From assembly GCF_020497125.1 (NCBI RefSeq), contig NC_059073.1, positions 9,631,225-9,695,224 on the forward strand: a DNA stretch of 64,000 nt, written 5' to 3'. Under the pieces are notes generated by a model. The model saw nothing but the letters and a program-made list of their open reading frames with translations, made no database searches and had not been told where the DNA came from. The DNA is from Mauremys mutica (taxonomy: Eukaryota; Chordata; Testudines; Geoemydidae). Both the position numbers and the translations under genes were made by a program. Shown here piece after piece: positions 57,841-64,000 of the stretch (position 1 is the stretch's first letter; every line of letters begins with the position of its first letter).

Positions 57841-58029
57841 GGGGGGATGGATATCTCAGTGGTTTGAGCATTGGCCTGCTAAACCCAGGGTTGTGAGTTC
57901 AATCCTTGAGGAGGCCACTTAAGGATCTGGGGCAAAAAAATTGGTCCTGCTAGTGAAGGCAGGGGGCTGGACTCAATGACCTTTCAAGGTCCCTTCCAGT
58001 TCCAGGAGATTGGTATATCTCCAATTATT
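57841..58029 (+). mobile_element. tRNA-derived turtle SINE
   Basis: ATATCTCAGTGGTTTGAGCA (A box) and GTTGTGAGTTCAATCC (B box), then AATGACCTTTCAAGGTCCCT and TCCAGGAGATTGGTATATCT. Same family as 10343 and 45881. Confidence 0.85.
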
Positions 58030-58390
58030 ACCTTCTCTCTTGCATCTGTTTCCCTTAATCTCAAAATAAGTATTTTTAGACTGAAAGGGTACGTTTTATT
58101 CTGTGTGTGGAAACATAACATCATTGCTTGTGCATAAAGCCGGTTCCAATTAGGAGGGAGTTTCTTCCATCCTGTCAAACTTAAATCTCTACAAATTCTG
58201 TATATACTTTGAAATGACCAAAACTGAAAGTTTAAATAAGCTTAAGGGACATCATCAAGTCAAATTAAACTCAAAATCTAAGAGCCGTGGAGATGGTTTT
58301 TTTGGATTTTTGTTTATATTCTGTTTATTCCTAGTCTAAAGCATTTCCCCTGCAGCCTTTGTAACCCAACATTGCAGCTAAGATACAGGA
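58030..58390. other. Spacer before the large CR1, nothing recognised
   Basis: About 360 bp of unique-looking DNA between the SINE and the CR1 start. Confidence 0.4.
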
Positions 58391-58404
58391 TGTGGATATG
58401 AGGC

Positions 58405-58827
58405 TTGAAGAAGATCCTAATAGGAGCAGGAAAGAATCCATTGATTGTCTTTCATGTGAGAACAAGTAATACAGGTAGATTTTCGCTGGAATGCATTCAG
58501 GGAGACTATGCCAGGCTAGGGAAGATGCTTGAAGAAATGGAGGTTCAGGTGATCTTCAATGGGATTCTGCCCATCCCTAGAGGAGGAGAGCGAAGGCAAG
58601 ACAAGATTGTGATGATCAACAGATGGCTCAGGCAGTGGTGCTATAAGGAGGGCTTTGGGGTGTTTGACCACTGGGAGGCATTCACGGACACAAGACTGTT
58701 CTCATTGCATGGACTCCATCTGAGTAGGGAGGGAAATAGACTTCGGGGATGGAGACTTGCACAATGGATTAAAACTAGCAACTCGGGGGAGACTGTTGGG
58801 AAATGCTCATGTAATCTCAACACCTGA
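58405..58827 (+). pseudogene. CR1 ORF1 C-terminal part (esterase-like domain), degenerate
   Basis: 140 codons resembling the ORF1 esterase domain of CR1, with VIFNGILPIPR near residue 49 and HGLHLSREGNRL near residue 104. In esterase-type ORF1 proteins the position before GLHLS is normally a catalytic aspartate; here it is histidine, in line with loss of function. The true start lies upstream and is truncated. Confidence 0.7.
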
Positions 58828-59029
58828 TTTTAACACTGAGTGGGAAGAAAATCAAGTAAGAAAGGATACAACAATGGAGAAAGGAACAGCAGTGCGCAGG
58901 AGAATGGACATTAGGAAGAAAGATAGTGCCAATACCAATGAAGCTAACAGTCAGGTAGGCAATACTGGCAATAGAATGACTGTACCTAATTAGGCGAGGA
59001 ATCTGGGAAAAGCCAAGCAGAAACAACTA

Positions 59030-59656
59030 AGATGTTTGTACACCAATGCAAGGAGCATGGGTAACAAAATGGAGGAACTAGATCTACTGGTGCAACAAGT
59101 AAAACCAGATATTATAGGGATAACAGAAACATGGTGGAATAGTAGTCATGACTGGAGTACAGAAATTGAAGGGTATGTGCTGTTCAGGAAAGACAGAAAT
59201 AAACGTAAATGTGGTGGAGTAGCATTGTATATTAATGATGTGGTAGACTGTAAAGAAATTAGAAGTAATGGAATGGATAAGATGGTCTGTTTGGGCCAAA
59301 ATCACTTTGGGGAAGAAAGCTAGTAGAGATTCACCTGGGATAGTGCTCGGGGTGTGCTACAGACCCCCAGGAACTGATTTGGATATGGATAGAGACCTCT
59401 TTAATGTTTTTAATGAAATAAATACTACTGAGAGTTGTCCTCCAATCTATATCTGGGAAGTTAAAGTTTTCCAACATCACACAACTGCTACTAATAATAG
59501 TAGGGCCCAGATTTTCCTGGATGTGATAGCTGGCAGATTTATTCACCAAACAGTCGCTGAACCAACAAAAGGTGATGCTATTTTAGATTTGGTATTGGTG
59601 AGCAGTGAGGATCTCATAGAACTGGTTGTGGGGACAATCTTGGTTCAAGTGATCAT
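59030..59656 (+). pseudogene. CR1 ORF2 endonuclease domain, frameshifted
   Basis: Two overlapping frames (59036-59323 and 59268-59666) cover the apurinic-endonuclease-like domain. TNARSMGNKMEELDLLV and PDIIGITETWWN are seen near residues 3-33; the ETWW block carries the conserved glutamate. A frameshift near 59300 separates the second half, which includes GDAILDLVLVSSED. The domain ends where an antisense CR1 interrupts it at 59657. Confidence 0.8.
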
Positions 59657-59846
59657 AGAATCATAAAAGATTGGAAGGGACCTCAGGAGGTCATCTAGTC
59701 CAACCCCCTGCTCAAAGCAGGACCAATCCCCAACTAAATCATCCCAGCCAGGGCTTTGTCAAGCTGGGCCTTAAAAACCTGTAAGGATGGAGATTCCACC
59801 ACCTCCCTTGTAATCCATTCCAGTGCTTCACCACCCTCCAAGTGAA

Positions 59847-60608
59847 CTAGTTTTTCCTAATATCCAACCTAGACCTCCCACACTGCAACTTGAGACCATT
59901 GCTCCTTGTTCTGTCATCTGCTACCACTGAGAACAGTCTAGATCCATCCTCTTTGGAACTCCCTTTCAGGTAGTTGAAAGCAGCTATCAAATCCCCCCTC
60001 AGTCTTCTCTTTTGCAGACTAAATAAGCCCAGTTCCCTCAGTCTCTCCTCATAACTCATGAACCCCAGCCCTCTAATCATTTTTGTTGCCCTCCACTGGA
60101 CTCTCTCTAATTTGTCCACGTCCTTTCTGTAGTGGGGGCCCAAAAACTGGATGCAATACTCCAGATGTGGCCTCACCAGTGCCGAATAGAGGGGAATAAT
60201 CACTTCCCTCGATCTGCTGGCAATGCTCCTACTAATGCAGCCCAATATGCCATTAGCCTTCTTGACCACAAGGGCACAATGTTGATTCATATCCAGCTTC
60301 TCATCCGCTGTAATCCCCAGGTCCTTTTCTGCAGAACTGCCGCTTAGCCAGTCGGTCCTCAGCCTGTAGCAGTGCATGGGATTCTTCTGTCCTAAGTGCA
60401 GGACTCTGCACTTGTCCTTGTTGAACCTCATCAGATTTCTTTTGGCCCAATCCTCCAATTTGTCTAGGTCACTCTGGACCCTATCCCTACCCTCCAGCAT
60501 ATTTACCTCTTCCTCCCAGCATAGTGTCATCCGCGAACTTGCTGAGGGTGTAGTCCATCCCATCTTCCAGATCATTAATGAAAATGTTGAACAAAATCGG
60601 CAGTCCAC
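59847..60608 (-). pseudogene. CR1 ORF2 C-terminal region (inserted copy)
   Basis: 253 open codons on the minus strand. DLDKLEDWAKRNLMRFNKDK and PHLEYCIQF with LGLFSLQKRRLRGD are hallmarks of the CR1 reverse transcriptase thumb and C-terminal domain. The first about 40 codons are out of frame with the RT core upstream. Confidence 0.85.
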
Positions 60609-60906
60609 TTGATACCGGCTGCCATCTAGACATTGAGCCGTTGATTACTACCTGTTCAGCCAGGCGATCAAGCCAGCTTTCTATCCACCTTATAGTCCAT
60701 TCATCCAATCCATATTTCTTTAACTTGCTGGCAAGAATACTGTGGGAGACCATATCAAAAGCTTTGCTAAAGTCAAGGTATATCATGTCCACCGCTTTCC
60801 CCAGATCCACAGAGACAGTTATCTCATCAAGGAAGGCAATCAGATTGGTTCGGCATGACTTGCCCTTGGTGAATCCATGTTGACTGATCACCTTCCTCTC
60901 CTCCAA
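60487..60906 (-). pseudogene. CR1 reverse transcriptase palm (inserted copy)
   Basis: 140 codons with [38 protein letters not shown] and the catalytic FADDT block near residue 127. The usual VPQGSVLGP stretch is shortened, so the enzyme is damaged. It overlaps the next frame by a frameshift. Confidence 0.85.
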
Positions 60907-61328
60907 TGCCTGAAAATGGATTCCTTGAGAACCAGCTCCATGATTTTTCCAGGGACTGAGGTGAGGCTGACCGGTCTATAGTTCCCCAGATTCTCCTTCT
61001 TCCCTTTTTTTAAGATGGGCACTCTATTTGCCTTTTTCCAATCGTCCGGGATCTCCTCCGATTGCCACGAGTTTTCAAAGATCATGGCCAATGGCTCTGC
61101 AATCATATCAGCCAGCTCCCTCAGCACCGTCGGATGCATTAGATCCGGCCCCATGGACTTGTGCATGTCCAGCTTTTCTAAATAGTCCTTAACCTGTTCT
61201 TTCACCACTGAGGGCTGCTCACCTCCTCCACATACTGTGTTGCCCAGTGCAGCAGTCTGGGAGCTGACCTTGTCTGTTAGGACCGAGGCAAAAAAAAGCA
61301 TTGAGTACTTCAGCTTTTTCCACATCAT
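60888..61328 (-). pseudogene. CR1 reverse transcriptase N-terminal/fingers part (inserted copy)
   Basis: 146 codons on the minus strand with [21 protein letters not shown], the conserved fingers motif of CR1 reverse transcriptases. It is in a different frame from the palm section, showing a frameshift near 60900. Confidence 0.85.
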
Positions 61329-61990
61329 CTGTCACTAGGTTGCCTTCCCCATTCAGTAAAGGTCCCACACTTTCCCTGACCTTCTTCTTGTTGCTAACTT
61401 ATCTGTAGGAAGCCTTCTTGTTACCCTTCACATCCCTTGCTTGCTGCAACTCCAATTGTGCCTTGGCCTTCCTGATTACACCCCTGCATGCTCGAGCAAT
61501 ATCATGAGCTAATTCAGTTTAAACTAAATGGAAGATAAACAAAAATAGATCTGCAACTTTGTCCGAAGGACAAACTTAAAAAAGAAAAAGGAATTAGCTA
61601 GGAGAGTGGACAGGGCTGAAGAACTCAAGGATCTGAATGTGGAGGAGGCTTGGAATTACTTTGTCAAAATTGCAGAAATGTTCAGAAGCCTTCATCCCAA
61701 GCCAGGGTGGGAAATTCGTAGGGAAAAAGTTGAAGACCAAGCTGGATGAGCAAATTTCTCAACCAGGCGATTAAGAGAAAGCTGAAAGTCTAGAAGGAAT
61801 GGAAGATGGGATGGATCAGAAAGGAAAGCTACCTCTTGGAGGTCAGAAAATGTCGGGATGAAGTGAGAACTGCCAAGCCATGCAGAGTTGGATCTTCCAA
61901 AAGGAATTAAAACCCATAATAAAAGGTTCTATAGCCATATCAATAAAAAGAAAACAAAGAAAGAAGAAGTGGGGCCACTAAACACTGAGG

Positions 61991-62611
61991 ATGGGGGTGG
62001 AGATTAAAGATAATCTAGGCATGGCCCAACACCTGAACAAATACTTTGCCTACATTTTTAATGAGGCTAATGAAGAGCTTAGGGGTAGAGGCAGGGTGGC
62101 TAATGAGAATGAGGATATGGAAATCGAAATGACCACATCTGAGATGGAAACCAAATTCAAACAGTTTAATGGGATTAAATCGAGGGGCCTGGATAATCTC
62201 CATCCAAGAATATTAGAGGAACTGGCACATAAAATTGCAAGACCAATAGCAAGGTTTTTTAATGAATATGTAAATTTGGGAGTCGTACCCTTTGCCTGGA
62301 GAATTGCTAATATAGTTCCTATTCTTAAGAAAGAGAAAAAAGGTTATCCAGGAAACTACAGGCCTGTTAGTTTGACCTCAATTGTATGCAAGGTCTTGGA
62401 ACAAATTTTGAAAGAGAAAATAGTCAAGGACATAGAGGTAAATGGTAATTGGGATAAAATACAACATGGTTTTACAAAAGGTAGATCATGCCGGACCAAC
62501 CTGCTCTCCTTCTTTGAGCAGATAACTGATTTATTAGACAAAGGAAATGCAGTAGATCTAATTTACCTGGATGTCAGTAAGGCATCTGATACAATTGCAC
62601 ATGGGAAATAG
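61991..62611 (+). pseudogene. CR1 reverse transcriptase N-terminal and palm part (outer copy)
   Basis: 206 codons on the plus strand. HPRILEELAHKIARPIARFF, then [37 protein letters not shown] and LIYLDVSKASDTIAHG (normally SKAFDT). It stops at 62611 and, about 50 bp on, the sequence is split by an LTR. Confidence 0.85.
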
Positions 62612-62663
62612 TAATTAAATTGGAGAAGGTGGGGATTAATATGAGAATTGAAAGGTTGATAAA

Positions 62664-63241
62664 TGTGATGGGGTGTCTGCCCCACACTGGCAGAAAAGGG
62701 GTTCTAAGCAGCCCTGGGGAGGCTGTGCAGGAGGGTTTATAGAAGCAGCCAATAGGGTGGGGCTGGCCCATATAAGAAGGGCTGCAGAACAGAGCAGAGT
62801 CAGTTACTTCCTGGAGCTTGAGAAGGGAGGAGGACTGGCTGCCTTGCAGGCAGAGGGCAGCAAGCACCCTGGGCAGAGCCATGCTGCAGGCAGAGACCCA
62901 GAGAGCTAAAGGCAGCTCCTGGCAGGCTGCAGGGATCTGCAGACTGAGGCCCTGATACAAGGGCAAAGAGGGTGCTGGAGCCACAGGGGAAGTGGCTGGA
63001 CCGTGGACTGCAGTTTGCCACTGAAGGGAGTGGCTGGACAGTAGATTGCAGGTCCCCCTGGAAAGGGGAGATCATAGAGTGTGGCACAGCCAGAGGGCAG
63101 TGTTACTGAAGAAGACCCCATGGTCCTGGGAGATGTGAGTCCAGGAACAGAAATGACAAGTCACTGTCAGAAAAAGGGGCAGTGCTAATTCCCGGGACAA
63201 CCAGCAGGAGGTGCCACAGTGGTGAGTCACGCCCCATCACA
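62664..63241 (+). mobile_element. Solo LTR, 578 bp, inserted in the outer CR1
   Basis: Begins TGTGATGGGGTG and ends CCCCATCACA; TATA-like CATATAAGAAGGG is near 62770. Flanks are ATAAA (62659-62663) and ATAAG (63242-63246), agreeing at four bases, and CR1 text continues on both sides. It has no coding content and is a different family from the 1076-bp and 371-bp LTRs. Confidence 0.8.
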
Positions 63242-63244
63242 ATA

Positions 63245-64000
63245 AGGAACTCGTTAAATGGGAGACTACAATGGGTCATACTGAAAGGTGAACTGTCAGG
63301 CTGGAGGGAGGTTACTAGTGGAGTACCTCAGGGATCGGTATTGGGACCAATCTTATTTAACATTTTTATTAGTGACTTTGGCACAAAAAGTGGTAGTGTG
63401 CTAATAAAATTTGCAGATGACACAATTGGGAGGTGTTGCCAATATGGAGGAGAATCGGAATATCATACAAGAAGATCTGGATGACCTTGAAAACTGGAGC
63501 AATAGAAATGGGATGAAATGTAATTAGTGCAAAGTCATGCACTTAGGGACTAACAACAAGAATGTTTGCTATAAGCATAGGTATCAGTTGGAAGCGACAG
63601 AGGAGAAGAAAGACCTGAGTGTATTGGCTGATCACAAAATGACTATGAGCCACCAATGTGATGTGGCTGTGAAAAAGGCGAATACAGTCCTAGGATGCAT
63701 CAGGCGAGGTATTTCCAGTGGAGACAGAGAAGTGTTAGTACCATTATAAAAGGCACTGGTGAGACCTCATCTGGAATACTGTGTGCAGTTCTGGTCTCCC
63801 ATGTTTAAGAAGGATGAATTCAAACTGGAACAGGTACAGAGAAGGGCTATTAGGATGATCCGAGGAATGGAAAACCTGTCTTATCAGAGGAGACTCAAAG
63901 AGCTTGGCTTGTTTAGCCTAACCAAAAGAAGGCTGAGGGGAGATATGATTTCTCTCTATAAATACATCAGGGAAATACATACCAGGGAGGGAGAGGAGTT
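63245..64000 (+). pseudogene. CR1 reverse transcriptase palm to C-terminus (outer copy, partial)
   Basis: After the LTR the CR1 resumes: [20 protein letters not shown] and KFADDT (63290-63430), then a break and a second frame from 63537 (EKKDLSVLADHKMTMSHQCD, VLGCIRRGISSGDREVLVPL), then [14 protein letters not shown] and [15 protein letters not shown] to the window end. Frames are disrupted by stop codons at about 63525 and 63749. Confidence 0.85.

Larger units (their letters stand above)
59657..61500 (-). mobile_element. Antisense CR1 LINE, 5'-truncated, inserted in the outer CR1 (TSD ATCAT)
   Basis: 1844 bp on the minus strand. The 3' tail is at 59657 (AGAATCATAAAAG on the plus strand) and the 5' truncation at 61500. 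ATCAT stands at 59652-59656 and 61501-61505, and outer CR1 text is continuous across the pair. Less decayed than the copy at 55.7 kb. Confidence 0.9.
58392..64000 (+). mobile_element. Nearly complete CR1 LINE, sense strand, interrupted twice and cut by the window end
   Basis: About 3.2 kb of CR1 remain after removing two later insertions (59657-61500 and 62664-63241). The order is the C-terminal part of ORF1, endonuclease, reverse transcriptase fingers/palm, thumb and C-terminus. Several stops and frameshifts show it is dead. It continues beyond 64000, so the 3' end is not seen. Confidence 0.88.

Noticed and set aside
1..64000. CRISPR arrays, prokaryotic operons or phage genes
   Set aside because: None seen. 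Repeats are eukaryotic transposons and microsatellites; no spaced short palindromic repeats with unique spacers exist.

Overview
This window looks like intergenic DNA from a turtle (Testudines). The grounds are many CR1 LINE copies on both strands, tRNA-derived SINEs whose 3' tails look like CR1 tails, short hAT-like and mariner-like MITEs, several kinds of solo LTR, and old MIR/L2-type remnants. I found no complete host protein-coding gene, rRNA, functional tRNA or CRISPR array. The organism call is an inference from repeat content; no species is claimed.

Layout. 26-5987: a young LTR retroelement with three LTR-derived ends (a 67-bp U3 stub, then two 1076-bp LTRs in which I see no difference), bracketed by a 5-bp target-site duplication ATAGG. 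Its only coding capacity is one open reading frame of about 1010 codons with an N-terminal coiled coil, a long low-complexity acidic middle and a transmembrane segment followed by a cysteine-containing tail. No protease, reverse transcriptase or integrase is visible, so it is probably non-autonomous. 6-36 kb: gene-free DNA with MITEs (6.7, 11.5, 20.3, 25.8, 26.4 kb), a SINE (10.3 kb), LTRs (13.5, 18.7, perhaps 29 and 34 kb) and CR1 fragments (13, 15.7, 22.9, 32.1, 32.8 kb). 36.5-43 kb: mostly repeat-poor, GC-rich, with a CpG-island-like core at about 40.9-41.9 kb and several donor-like splice signals on the minus strand, so possibly a host promoter region. 43.8-45.3 kb: a solo LTR with TSD AGAAC that was later split by a CR1. 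45.5-48 kb: CR1 fragments, one split by a SINE. 49.5-50.3 kb: a second CpG island. 50-54.6 kb: DNA transposons, a palindrome and a minisatellite. 55.6-57.6 kb: an old antisense CR1 carrying a hAT-like MITE. 58.4-64 kb: a nearly complete sense-strand CR1 carrying an antisense CR1 (TSD ATCAT) and a solo LTR, and running off the window end.

The most interesting object is the element at 26-5987: tandem proviral structure, identical LTRs, a large unrecognised ORF that ends inside the 3' LTR, and a deletion scar with a short filler. The rest reads as layered transposon history, with insertion order readable from nested breakpoints and duplications.
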